Shown piece after piece: positions 22,892-31,303 of a stretch of DNA of 64,000 nt (position 1 is its first letter; each line of letters begins with the position of its first letter). The DNA comes from Allostella sp. ATCC 35155. GTDB taxonomy: Bacteria; Pseudomonadota; Alphaproteobacteria; ATCC43930; Allostellaceae. Both the position numbers and the translations under genes were made by a program. The notes below the pieces were generated by a model. It was not told where the DNA came from. It saw nothing but the letters and a program-made list of their open reading frames with translations, and did not search any database. Where the stretch lies: contig AP019701.1 in assembly GCA_006738865.1 (NCBI GenBank), positions 2,600,001 to 2,664,000 of the forward strand. The letters are read 5' to 3'.

Positions 22892-24598
22892 ATGGCCATC
22901 ATTGGTACGGAGGGACCGGAGTTCCTGCCCGGCACGGAGGGTGCGGACTCGGTCTTCGGGCTCGGCGGCGACGACACGGTCGCCGGGCTGGGCGGCGACG
23001 ATATCATCGATCTCGGCCCGGGCGCGGACAGCGCCGACGGCGGCGGCGGTGCCGATTTCGTCATCGGCGTCGGCGGCAACGACACCATCCTCGGCGGGCC
23101 GGGGGCCGACCTGCTGTTCGGCGGCACCAACCTCGACAACGCCGGCAGCGGCGACGACCTGATTTCCGCGGGCACCGGCGACGACCTCGTGCTCGGCGGC
23201 GACGGCGCCGACCTGCTGTTCGGCGAGGACGGGAACGACTCCCTGAACGGCAACACGGGCATGGATGTCGTCTATGGCGGCCCGGGCGTCGATTTCGTGC
23301 GTGGTGGCCAGGACAATGACAGTGTCTTCGGCGGCACCGGAAACGACTGGCACGTCAACGGCAATATCGGCGACGACTATGTCAGCGGCGGCGAGGGCTC
23401 GGATTCCGTCTTCGGCGGCCAGGGCAGCGACGTGGTGCTCGGCGAGTCCGGCAACGACACGGTGCTGGGCGATCTCGGCGACGACAGCGTCCTCGGCGGC
23501 GACGGCGACGACAGCCTGGACGGCGGCGAGGGCGACGACACGATCCGCAGCGGCGCCGGCACCGACTTCGGAACCGGCGGCAACGGCGAGGACAGCATCC
23601 TCGGCGAGGAGGGCTCGGACATCCTTGTCGGTTCCCTCGGCTCCGACACGGTCGACGGCGGGGTCGGCGACGACCTGGTGGTGGGCGGCACGTTCGCCTT
23701 CCTGTCCGAGGACGCACTGCCGGACGGGGACAACCTCCTCTATGGCGGTGACGGGTCCGACTCGATCGTCGGCGACACCGGGAACGACCGCGCTGCGGGA
23801 GGCACGGGCTCCGACCTCATGCTCGGGGTCGGCGGGGACGACTGGCTAGACGGCGGGTCCGATGCGGACATCCTCGTCGGCGACATGTACGCCTACATCT
23901 TCGGCAGCGCCCCGACGGCGGGCGACGTCGCCCAGTACTATGAAGGGTCGAACCTCTACGCGCTCAACGGCAACGACACGCTGATCGGCGGCGCCGCGAA
24001 CGACACCCTGTTCGGCAATCTCGGCTCGGACTCGCTGCTCGGCGGCGACGGCGACGACATGATCTCCGGCGATCGGCTGCTGTTCCTCGACCCGTACGAG
24101 GAAATCCCCGGGCCGGCGCTGCCCGGCTACTACGGTGGCGACGATATCGCCAGCGGCGGCGCGGGCAACGACCTCCTCTATGGCGACGAGGGCGACGACC
24201 GGGTCGCGGGGGATGCCGGTGACGACAGCCTCTATGGCGGCAGTGGCGCGGACACGCTGACCGGCGGGGACGGCGACGACCTGCTGCGCGGCGGGTCCGG
24301 CCCCGACCGGTTCATCTATGGCAGCGGCAGCGGCAGCGACACGATAGCGGCGTTCGAATCCGGCTCCGATGTCGTCGTCATCGCCTCGGGCGTCAACGGC
24401 TCGGGCCTGACGACGCCCGAGGCGGTCCTGGCCGGCATCTTCACGATCGTCGGACGCGGCGTCGTCGTGGATCTCGGCGACGGCAACGGGATCCTGTTGA
24501 CCGGGGTCACGGGTGCGGACCTGACCGTGGCCAACTTCCAGATCGCCAGCCCGCAGGGCGTTTCGGCGCCAATCGAGCCGGGCGACTACTTTTACTGA
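22892..24598 (+). CDS. RTX calcium-binding beta-roll protein
   Basis: A 568-residue acidic protein made almost wholly of about forty GGxGxD-type nonapeptide units, the calcium-binding beta-roll typical of type I secreted proteins. Three short non-repeat loops interrupt it (near residues 265-280, 335-360 and 400-420). The last 80 residues form the usual RTX C-terminal cap with DRFIYGSGSGSDTIAAFESG. There is no signal peptide and no enzymatic domain. I find no lysine and no cysteine in the whole chain. No type I secretion ATPase is in the window. GAGGA precedes the ATG by about ten bases. Function beyond secretion and calcium binding is unknown. Confidence 0.88.
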   Translation: MAIIGTEGPEFLPGTEGADSVFGLGGDDTVAGLGGDDIIDLGPGADSADGGGGADFVIGVGGNDTILGGPGADLLFGGTNLDNAGSGDDLISAGTGDDLVLGGDGADLLFGEDGNDSLNGNTGMDVVYGGPGVDFVRGGQDNDSVFGGTGNDWHVNGNIGDDYVSGGEGSDSVFGGQGSDVVLGESGNDTVLGDLGDDSVLGGDGDDSLDGGEGDDTIRSGAGTDFGTGGNGEDSILGEEGSDILVGSLGSDTVDGGVGDDLVVGGTFAFLSEDALPDGDNLLYGGDGSDSIVGDTGNDRAAGGTGSDLMLGVGGDDWLDGGSDADILVGDMYAYIFGSAPTAGDVAQYYEGSNLYALNGNDTLIGGAANDTLFGNLGSDSLLGGDGDDMISGDRLLFLDPYEEIPGPALPGYYGGDDIASGGAGNDLLYGDEGDDRVAGDAGDDSLYGGSGADTLTGGDGDDLLRGGSGPDRFIYGSGSGSDTIAAFESGSDVVVIASGVNGSGLTTPEAVLAGIFTIVGRGVVVDLGDGNGILLTGVTGADLTVANFQIASPQGVSAPIEPGDYFY

Positions 24599-24605
24599 TC
24601 CGGCG

Positions 24606-25742
24606 TCAATCCAGGGTGCGGCGGTAGCGCAGCAGGGCCAGCGCCATCGCCGCCCCCATGAAGGCGACCAGCGGCCAGAGTTCGCCCGCGATCTCCGTCC
24701 AACCGCTGCCCTTGAGCAGGATGCCGCGGACGATGCGCAGGAAATGGGTGAGCGGCAGCACCTCGCCGATCGTCTGGGCCCATTGCGGCATTCCGCGATA
24801 GGGGAACATGAAGCCCGACAGCAGGATCGACGGCAGGAAGAAGAAGAACGCCATCTGCATCGCCTGCAGCTGGTTCGCCGCCACCGTCGAGAAGGTGAAG
24901 CCGATCGACAGGTTGGCGGCGATGAAGACGACGAGCACCAGGGACAGCAGCACGAGGCTGCCGGCCATCGGCACCTGGAACAGGAAGCGGGCGGCCAGCA
25001 GGATCACCGTCACCTGGATGTAGCCGACGACGATGTAGGGCATGATCTTGCCCAGCATCACCTCGGCCGGCCGCACCGGCATCGCCAGCAGGTTCTCCAT
25101 CGTCCCCCGCTCGCGCTCCCGCGTCATGCCGAGCGAGGTCATGATGACCATGGTCATGGTCAGGATGGTGCCCATCAGACCGGGGACGACGTTGTAGGCG
25201 GTGACGCCCTCCGGGTTGTAGCGGCGATGGACGATGACGTCGTAGGCGCCCGGCCGCGCCGCGACGGAGGCGAGCGCGCCGGCGACATCGCGGGCGACCG
25301 CCGCATCGGCGATGCGGCCGAGCGCGGCCAGCGCATTGCTCGTCGCGGCGGGGTCGGTCGCATCCGCCTCGACCAGCAGCGCCGGACGCTCGCCGCGGAC
25401 GATCCGGCGCGAGAAGTCGGACGGCACGGTGACCACGAACTGGACGTCGCCGCGCGCGAGCATCGCATTCGCCTGCGTTTCGTCGACGGCGTCCCCCGCC
25501 AGCCGGAAATAGCCGGAGTTGGTCAGCCCCGCCAGGAAGGAGCGCGTGAAGGGCCCGGTCTCGCCCAGGACGACCGCCGTCGGCAGCGATTTCGGATCGG
25601 CATTGATGGCGTAGCCGAAGAGCAGCAGCTGCAGGACCGGCACGCCGACCATCATCGCGAAGGTCAGGCGGTCGCGGCGCATCTGGACGAACTCCTTCAC
25701 CAGGATTGCCCAGAAGCGCCCGAACGAGAAGGCGCGGCTCAC
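24606..25742 (-). CDS. ABC-2 type exporter permease (YbhS/YbhR-like)
   Basis: Inner-membrane permease of an ABC efflux pump, 378 residues. One helix near the N-terminus (FAMMVGVPVLQLLLFGYAI), a large extracytoplasmic domain (about 50-175) and five to six C-terminal helices match the ABC-2 family with YbhS and YbhR of E. coli. Starts with GTG at 25742, overlapping the ATPase stop (GTGA). It is the last gene of the tetR-hlyD-ATPase-permease operon and ends 7 bases from the convergent RTX gene. Only one permease gene is present, where E. coli has two. Confidence 0.93.
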   Translation of the reverse strand: MSRAFSFGRFWAILVKEFVQMRRDRLTFAMMVGVPVLQLLLFGYAINADPKSLPTAVVLGETGPFTRSFLAGLTNSGYFRLAGDAVDETQANAMLARGDVQFVVTVPSDFSRRIVRGERPALLVEADATDPAATSNALAALGRIADAAVARDVAGALASVAARPGAYDVIVHRRYNPEGVTAYNVVPGLMGTILTMTMVIMTSLGMTRERERGTMENLLAMPVRPAEVMLGKIMPYIVVGYIQVTVILLAARFLFQVPMAGSLVLLSLVLVVFIAANLSIGFTFSTVAANQLQAMQMAFFFFLPSILLSGFMFPYRGMPQWAQTIGEVLPLTHFLRIVRGILLKGSGWTEIAGELWPLVAFMGAAMALALLRYRRTLD

Positions 25743-26659
25743 TGCAGGGGATCCTCGGCCCCGTCCATCAGCGCGATGAAGACATCCTCCAGCCCCGGCT
25801 CGGCCTCGCTCCAGCGTACCGACGGGTCCGAACGGAACCCGGCGAGGGCGGCGTCGAGGGCGGCGGCATCCCGGCCGCTGACATGGAGCGCGCCGCCGAA
25901 CCGCACGACCATGTCGATGCCGGGGCGCCCTTCGAGGCGGGCCGCCAGACCATCGGGATCGGCGGTCACCGCGCGCCGGGTCGCGAGGCCTGATTCCGCG
26001 AGCACCGCCTCGACCGTGCCCTGCGCCAGCAGGCGGCCATAGGCAATGTAGGCGATGGCGTGGCAGCGCTCGGCCTCGTCCATGTAGTGGGTGCTGACCA
26101 GGACCGTCATGCCGTCGGCGGCGAGCCGGTGGATCTCCTCCCAGAACTCGCGCCGCGCCTTAGGATCGACGCCGGCCGTCGGCTCGTCGAGCAGCAGCAG
26201 GCGCGGCCGGTGGAGGATGCAGGAGGCGAGCGCCAGCCGCTGCTTCCATCCGCCCGAGAGCGCCCCCGCGAGCTGACGCTGGCGACCGGCGAGACCGAGC
26301 TGCTCCAGTGCCGCATCGACCGCCCGCCGGCGATCGGGCACGGCATACATGCGGGCGACGAAGTCGAGGTTCTCGCGGATGCTGAGATCTTCGTAGAGGC
26401 TGAAGCGCTGGGTCATGTAACCGACCTGGCGCTTGATCGCGGCGGCATCGCGGATGATGTCGAGGCCAAGACACGTCCCGCTGCCGGAGTCCGGCGTCAG
26501 CAGTCCGCAGAGCATGCGGATGGTGGTGGTCTTGCCGCTGCCGTTGGGCCCCAGGAAACCGCAGATGCGCCCCGCCTCGACGCGGATCGAGAGGTCGCGG
26601 ACCACCGGCCGGCCGGCGAAGCTCTTGCTCAGTCCGGAAACCGCGATCGCAGCCGTCAT
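25739..26659 (-). CDS. ABC transporter ATPase (YbhF-like half)
   Basis: Cytoplasmic ATPase of the efflux pump, 306 residues with one nucleotide-binding domain. Walker A GPNGSGKTT is at 37-45; the signature LSGGWKQRL, Walker B LLLLDEPTAG and the switch histidine (STHYMDEAERC) follow. The C-terminal 80 residues are the extension common in ABC-2 type ATPases. E. coli YbhF has two fused ATPase domains, so this is the single-domain version. ATGA overlap with the hlyD-type gene upstream. Confidence 0.94.
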   Translation of the reverse strand: MTAAIAVSGLSKSFAGRPVVRDLSIRVEAGRICGFLGPNGSGKTTTIRMLCGLLTPDSGSGTCLGLDIIRDAAAIKRQVGYMTQRFSLYEDLSIRENLDFVARMYAVPDRRRAVDAALEQLGLAGRQRQLAGALSGGWKQRLALASCILHRPRLLLLDEPTAGVDPKARREFWEEIHRLAADGMTVLVSTHYMDEAERCHAIAYIAYGRLLAQGTVEAVLAESGLATRRAVTADPDGLAARLEGRPGIDMVVRFGGALHVSGRDAAALDAALAGFRSDPSVRWSEAEPGLEDVFIALMDGAEDPLQ

Positions 26660-27615
26660 CGCGCCACCCGCGTCACTTCCACGGGCTGGCCCGGGTCGAG
26701 CCGCCGGCCGTCCGCCAGCCGTGCCTCCACCATGTAGACCAGCTTCGACCGGCTCTCGCGGCTGTAGATGACGGGCGGCGTGAACTCGGCCTGCGGCGAA
26801 ACGTACGAGATGGTGCCGCCGAGGCCGTCGGGACAGCCGTCGCAGGCGATGGCGACGGCTTGCCCGACCGTCATTCCTGCCCGGGCCGCTTCCGGCACGA
26901 AGAAGCGCAGCTTGATGTTGCCCGGCGGCAGCAGGGTTGCGACCGGCGATCCCGCCGGGACGAACTCGCCGGGCTCGAACAGGGTGTCGAAGACGAGCGC
27001 CGCCGTCGGCGCCCGCAGCGTGCGCTGGCCTAGCCGCCATTCCGCCTGCTCGACCCCCGCCCGCACGACCGCGACCGCCGCCTCGGCGGCGTCGATCTCG
27101 TCGTCCCGCGCCGCCATCCGTGCCAGCGCGATGTCGGCGGCGAGTTCGGAGACCCGCGCACGGTCGCGCTCGAAGGCCGCCCTTGCCTGCTCGATCCGGT
27201 CGACCGAGACCACCTGCCCCGCCGGCAGCCGCGTCTGCCGGCGGTACTGCGCCTCGCTGAGGCGCGCGGTCGCCTCGGCCTGCGCGCGCTGTGCCTCCAG
27301 GGCGTCGATTTCCGGCGTGCGCCGGCCCTTGCGCAGGTTGGCGAGCTGCGCCTCGGCCTGGCTCAGGCGCGCCCGCGCGTCGGCAACACCCGCGCGCTCG
27401 CTGCCGTCCTCGAGCCGCGCCAGGATCGCTCCCGGAGCGACCCGGTCGCCGCGGCGCACCGGCCGCTCGGCCAGGATGCCCCCCTCGCGCGGCGCGACCC
27501 GCACATATTCGCCCTCGGCATAGCCGTAGAAGCGGTCGATCGGCGTTGGTGCCGTGGCAAAGAGGGCGGCGATCGCCACGGCCGCCCCCTGCAGCCACTC
27601 GAAGATCCCGTTCAC
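26656..27615 (-). CDS. HlyD-family periplasmic adaptor (YbhG-like)
   Basis: Membrane-fusion protein linking the ABC pump to the outer membrane; 319 residues. An N-terminal signal anchor (AAVAIAALFATAPT), a split biotinyl-lipoyl-like domain, a long coiled coil (about 75-190, rich in Ala, Arg and Glu) and a beta-barrel region. The IACDGCPDGLGG segment with two cysteines is also seen in YbhG-type adaptors. Overlaps both neighbours by four bases, so the whole operon is translationally coupled. Confidence 0.92.
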   Translation of the reverse strand: MNGIFEWLQGAAVAIAALFATAPTPIDRFYGYAEGEYVRVAPREGGILAERPVRRGDRVAPGAILARLEDGSERAGVADARARLSQAEAQLANLRKGRRTPEIDALEAQRAQAEATARLSEAQYRRQTRLPAGQVVSVDRIEQARAAFERDRARVSELAADIALARMAARDDEIDAAEAAVAVVRAGVEQAEWRLGQRTLRAPTAALVFDTLFEPGEFVPAGSPVATLLPPGNIKLRFFVPEAARAGMTVGQAVAIACDGCPDGLGGTISYVSPQAEFTPPVIYSRESRSKLVYMVEARLADGRRLDPGQPVEVTRVAR

Positions 27616-28247
27616 GGTCCCTCCTCCCGCCGCGGCAGCAGCCCGAGTTGAAGCAGTTCGACCGCCGTCCGCGCCATGGTCGCGGTATCCAGTTCCCGGC
27701 TCGCATGGGGCTCGAGCGCGTTCTTCCAGAGCGCCGTCAGCAGCATGGGCGCGGCCAGCAGCGGCGCCACCGCATCGGGGTCCATCGGGCGGAACTCCCC
27801 GCGCTCGACGCCGCGCGCGACCAGCGCACGCAACACGCCGAAGCCGCGCGCCACCACCTCGTCGGCGTAGAAGCGGGCGAGGTCGGGAAAGTTGGCGGCC
27901 TCGCCGATGACGAGCTTGGGGATCGCCCCCATCGGCCCCGCGGCAGCGGCGATCAGCGTTCCCAGCACCTCGGCGAGCAGCGCCGGCGTCGGTCCGTCGG
28001 CCGTCTCCACCCGCCGCTCCGCGGCGGCCAGGGCCGGCAGCAAATGCTGGCGCACCACCGCCTTGAACAGCTCCTCTTTCCCGGAAAAATAGAGGTAGAG
28101 CGTCCCCTTTCCGATGCCCGCCCGGGCTGCCACGTCTTCCAGCCGCGTGGCGGCGTAGCCGCGCTCGACGAACGCCCCGAGCGCGGCGTCGACGATTTCC
28201 GACGGCCTTGCCTCTTTGCGGCGACGCCAGCGTGGTGCCTGTGTCAT
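27612..28247 (-). CDS. TetR-family repressor (CecR-like)
   Basis: Transcriptional repressor of 211 residues. The helix-turn-helix is at about 25-65 (AFVERGYAATRLEDVAARAGIGKGTLYLYFSGK), followed by a ligand-binding helical domain. It is the first gene of the exporter operon and sits five bases after a perfect 28-bp palindrome, so it very likely represses itself and the pump. The order tetR-adaptor-ATPase-permease matches cecR-ybhG-ybhF-ybhS-ybhR of E. coli. The inducer cannot be told from sequence. Confidence 0.92.
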   Translation of the reverse strand: MTQAPRWRRRKEARPSEIVDAALGAFVERGYAATRLEDVAARAGIGKGTLYLYFSGKEELFKAVVRQHLLPALAAAERRVETADGPTPALLAEVLGTLIAAAAGPMGAIPKLVIGEAANFPDLARFYADEVVARGFGVLRALVARGVERGEFRPMDPDAVAPLLAAPMLLTALWKNALEPHASRELDTATMARTAVELLQLGLLPRREEGP

Positions 28248-28252
28248 GCGGA

Positions 28253-28280
28253 TTAAATAACCGACCAGTCGGTTATTTAA
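28253..28280. promoter_or_regulatory. TetR operator, perfect palindrome
   Basis: TTAAATAACCGAC-CA-GTCGGTTATTTAA: two perfect 13-base arms around a 2-base centre. It is immediately upstream of tetR. The core ACCGAC/GTCGGT is of the kind bound by CecR-like TetR repressors. The AT-rich arms stand out from the GC-rich surroundings and probably also contain promoter elements. Confidence 0.85.
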
Positions 28281-28292
28281 AAGCCCCTTCGC

Positions 28293-29741
28293 TCACAGCG
28301 TGGCGAGCACCCCCGGGACGGCAGACGCCAGATCGTCGGCGATCAGCCCCTCGCCGCAGCGGGCGGCGGCCGCACCATGCAGCCAGACCGCCATCGCCGC
28401 CGCCTCGAAGGCCGGCATCCCCTGCGCCAGCAAGCCGACCGCCAGGCCCGCCAGCACGTCGCCCGTCCCGGCGGTGGCGAGCCACGGGGGCGCGTTCGCG
28501 TTCACCGCCACCCGCCCGTCCGGCGCCGCCACCACAGTGTCGGTGCCCTTCAGCACGACGACCGCACCGGCCAAGGCGGCGGCATGCCGGGCGCGTGTCA
28601 GCCGGTCCCCCTCCAGGGCGAACAGGCGCGCGAACTCGCCTTCGTGCGGCGTCAGGATGGCCGGGCCGCGGATGGCCGCGAACAGGCCCGCCGGGCGGCC
28701 GGCAAAGGACGTCAGCGCATCGGCATCCAGCACCACCGCCCGATCACCCGCCAGCACACGCCGCACGGCGGAGGTCAGGGCCGGCCCGGCCCCGCCGCCC
28801 GGCCCGAGCAGCCAGGCGTTGCGGCGAGGATCGGCGAGCAGGCTCGCCGTCTCCTCCTCGGCCGCCAGCAGCAGCGCCGCCGGCTGCGCGGCATAGGCCG
28901 CCAGGGCAGCGGCCGGCGCCGTCACCGTGACGAGCCCCGCACCGGCGCGCGCCGCGGCCCCGGCCGCCAGCCGCGCCGCCCCGGTCAGCCGCCCGCCACC
29001 GACCACGACGGCATGGCCGAACCGGTACTTGTGATCCTCCGGCCCGCGCCGCCGCCAATGGCGGCGCCAGAGATCGGGGCCGTTCGCCCGCGCCTGCGGC
29101 GATATCTCCTCCAGAACCCCGACCGGAATACCGATGTCGGCGACCGTGAGCCGGCCACAGAGCATGCGGCCCGGCGCCAGCAGGTGGCCCGGCTTGCGGC
29201 GAAAGAAAGTGACCGTCGCAGCGGCCGGAACCGCCCGGCCGCGAACCTCGCCGGTGTCGCCGTCGACCCCCGACGGCACGTCCACGGCCAGGATCGGAAT
29301 GCCGAAGCCCGCCGCCCGCGCCAGCACGTCTGCCGCCACGCCGTCGACCGGCCGCGAAAGGCCGGCGCCGAAGATCGCGTCGACCGCCAGCGCCGCCCCG
29401 TCGACACAGTCGGCGGTCATCGCGGCGCGCGCGCCCGGCCATCGCTCCGCATGGTGCCGCGCGTCCGGCGGCAGCCGTCCGGGATCGCCGAGATGGGCGA
29501 CGCGCACGGTGCGGCCGGTCCGCGCCAGCCAGCGGGCCGCCACGTACCCGTCGCCGCCGTTGTTCCCCGGCCCGCACAGGACGACGACCGGCCCCGCCGG
29601 AACCAGACGCGCAGCCGCCACCGCGACGGCGCGCCCCGCCGCCTCCATCAGCGCGACACCGGAAATCCCGGCCGCCATCGCGGCACGATCGGCCGCGCCC
29701 ATCTCGGCGACGGACAGCAGCGGCTCGCCCGGGCCGGTCAT
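28293..29741 (-). CDS. nnr: bifunctional NAD(P)HX epimerase/dehydratase
   Basis: Repairs hydrated NADH and NADPH. The 482-residue protein fuses the epimerase domain (about 1-210, with GPGNNGGDG at 57-65 and the DVPSGVDGDTGEV stretch) to the ADP-dependent dehydratase domain (about 215-482, with TPHEGEFARLF and the ATAGTGDVLAG motif near 435-445). Start ATG 29741, with GAGG upstream, 11 bases after the SDR stop on the same strand, so the two may be co-transcribed. The stop lies 13 bases from the TetR operator. Confidence 0.95.
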   Translation of the reverse strand: MTGPGEPLLSVAEMGAADRAAMAAGISGVALMEAAGRAVAVAAARLVPAGPVVVLCGPGNNGGDGYVAARWLARTGRTVRVAHLGDPGRLPPDARHHAERWPGARAAMTADCVDGAALAVDAIFGAGLSRPVDGVAADVLARAAGFGIPILAVDVPSGVDGDTGEVRGRAVPAAATVTFFRRKPGHLLAPGRMLCGRLTVADIGIPVGVLEEISPQARANGPDLWRRHWRRRGPEDHKYRFGHAVVVGGGRLTGAARLAAGAAARAGAGLVTVTAPAAALAAYAAQPAALLLAAEEETASLLADPRRNAWLLGPGGGAGPALTSAVRRVLAGDRAVVLDADALTSFAGRPAGLFAAIRGPAILTPHEGEFARLFALEGDRLTRARHAAALAGAVVVLKGTDTVVAAPDGRVAVNANAPPWLATAGTGDVLAGLAVGLLAQGMPAFEAAAMAVWLHGAAAARCGEGLIADDLASAVPGVLATL

Positions 29742-29752
29742 GGCGGCGATCC

Positions 29753-30517
29753 TCAGAGGGGGGAGACGACGTGCCCGCCGTCGACCGTGATCGTCGTGCC
29801 GGTCATGTAGCGGCCGGCATCCGAGGCGAGCAGCATCAGGGCGCCGTCGAGGTCCTCCGGCTTGCCGAGGCGGCGCTGCGGGATCCGCCGGATCACCGCC
29901 TCGCCGGCCGGGCTGGCGAAGAAGCTCCGGTTGATGTCGGTCTCGATGTAGCCGGGGGCGATCGCATTGACCCGGATGCCGTACCGCGCCCACTCCAGCG
30001 CCAGCACGCTCGTCAGATGCGCCAGACCCGCCTTCGACGCCGCATAGGCGGAGAGCTGGCCGGCGGTGCGGAACGCCGTCACCGAGGCGATGTTGATGAT
30101 CGAGCCGGGATGGCCGCGGTCGACCAGATGGCGCGCGACGGCACGGGCGACCAGGAAGGCCCCGCGCAGGTTCGTGTCCAGGACCCCGTCCCAGTCCTCC
30201 GGTGTCGTTTCCAGCGCGGGCTTGGCGGTCGCGACGCCGGAATTGTTCACCAGGATGTCGATCGGCCCCATCGTGTCGGCGACGCGCGCCACCGCGGCGT
30301 CGATCGATTCCGGGTCGATGACGTCCAGGGCGACCGACATGGCATGCCCGCCGGCCTCGCCGATCTCCCGCGCCGCGGCATGAAGCCGGTCCTTGCGCCG
30401 GGCCGCCAGCGCCACGCGGGCGCCGGCCCGTGCCAGCGTCTTCGCGAAATGCAGGCCGAGCCCACTGGACGCGCCGGTGACGAACGCCACCTTATGATCG
30501 AGGGAATGCTGCGGCAT
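29753..30517 (-). CDS. SDR family oxidoreductase
   Basis: Classical short-chain dehydrogenase of 254 residues. The cofactor motif TGASSGLG is at 14-21, NNSG at 91-94, and the catalytic residues are S145, Y158 and K162. A40-R41-R42 after the second strand (AARRK) suggests NADP(H) preference. FabG-like in size, but the substrate cannot be assigned. Strong GGAGGAAC ribosome site before the ATG at 30517. Divergent from the DsbA-like gene. Confidence 0.9.
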   Translation of the reverse strand: MPQHSLDHKVAFVTGASSGLGLHFAKTLARAGARVALAARRKDRLHAAAREIGEAGGHAMSVALDVIDPESIDAAVARVADTMGPIDILVNNSGVATAKPALETTPEDWDGVLDTNLRGAFLVARAVARHLVDRGHPGSIINIASVTAFRTAGQLSAYAASKAGLAHLTSVLALEWARYGIRVNAIAPGYIETDINRSFFASPAGEAVIRRIPQRRLGKPEDLDGALMLLASDAGRYMTGTTITVDGGHVVSPL

Positions 30518-30649
30518 GACCTTGTTCCTCCGGGCCGGCGGGATCGCTCCGCTGTTGTCCGGGGCGTGCCCGGCCCGGGTCAAGGCTCTCCGTGGCCAGT
30601 GTCCGGTTCCGTGCTAGGTTTCCCGACTACATCGAGCAACGGTCGCCCC

Positions 30650-31300
30650 ATGAATATCGACATCTTCTCCGACGTCATCTGCCCGTGGTGCTTCATCGGC
30701 AAGCGCCGGATCGCCCGCGCCATTGCGGCCGAAAGCGACGTCGCCGTCCGGGTGCGCTGGCGCGCCTTCATGCTGAACCCGGACATGCCCGCCGAAGGCA
30801 TGGACCGCCAGTCGTATCTGGCATTGAAGTTCGGCGGCCCCGCCCAGGCCCGCCGCGTCTACGACAACGTCCTGCGTGCGGCCGCTTCGGAGGGGCTGGA
30901 ACTCGCGCTCGACCGCATCCCGCGGACGCCGAGCACGGTCGCGGCGCACCGCCTGATCCGCTGGGCCGACGGCCAGGGCGACGCCGACCCGGTCGTCGAG
31001 GGGCTGTTCCGCGCCTATTTCCAGGAAGGCCGCGACATCGGCGATACCGCCATCCTGGCCGAAATCGCCGGCGAATCCGGCTTCGACGCGGCCGATGTCC
31101 GCACCATGCTCGCCGCGCCGGAAGGTGCGGCGGAGGTCGTGTCCGAGGACCGGACCGCGCGGCGCATCGGCATCAACGGTGTGCCGTGCTTCATCTTCGA
31201 CGGCCAGTATGCCGTGTCCGGTGCCCAGGAGCCGGAAGTCTTCGCACCGATCTTCGCGGCCGCGCGCTCGGGCTCGCTCAACGCCTTGGCGGCGCAGTAG
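30650..31300 (+). CDS. DsbA-family oxidoreductase (FrnE-like)
   Basis: Thioredoxin-fold protein of 216 residues with the redox motif CPWC at 11-14 and no signal peptide, so cytoplasmic. The layout (FSDVICPWCFIGKRR at the N-terminus, cis-proline near NGVPCFIFDG, C-terminal AVSGAQ) fits the FrnE/2-hydroxychromene-2-carboxylate isomerase-like branch of the DsbA family. Its job is probably disulfide handling under stress. No clear Shine-Dalgarno is seen. It ends three bases from the convergent betaine-binding-protein gene. Confidence 0.9.
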   Translation: MNIDIFSDVICPWCFIGKRRIARAIAAESDVAVRVRWRAFMLNPDMPAEGMDRQSYLALKFGGPAQARRVYDNVLRAAASEGLELALDRIPRTPSTVAAHRLIRWADGQGDADPVVEGLFRAYFQEGRDIGDTAILAEIAGESGFDAADVRTMLAAPEGAAEVVSEDRTARRIGINGVPCFIFDGQYAVSGAQEPEVFAPIFAAARSGSLNALAAQ

Positions 31301-31303
31301 CCG

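Noticed and set aside
24606-27615. Type I secretion system for the RTX protein
   Set aside because: The ATPase and permease are ABC-2 exporter types with a YbhG-like adaptor and a TetR repressor; there is no HlyB-like fused permease-ATPase.
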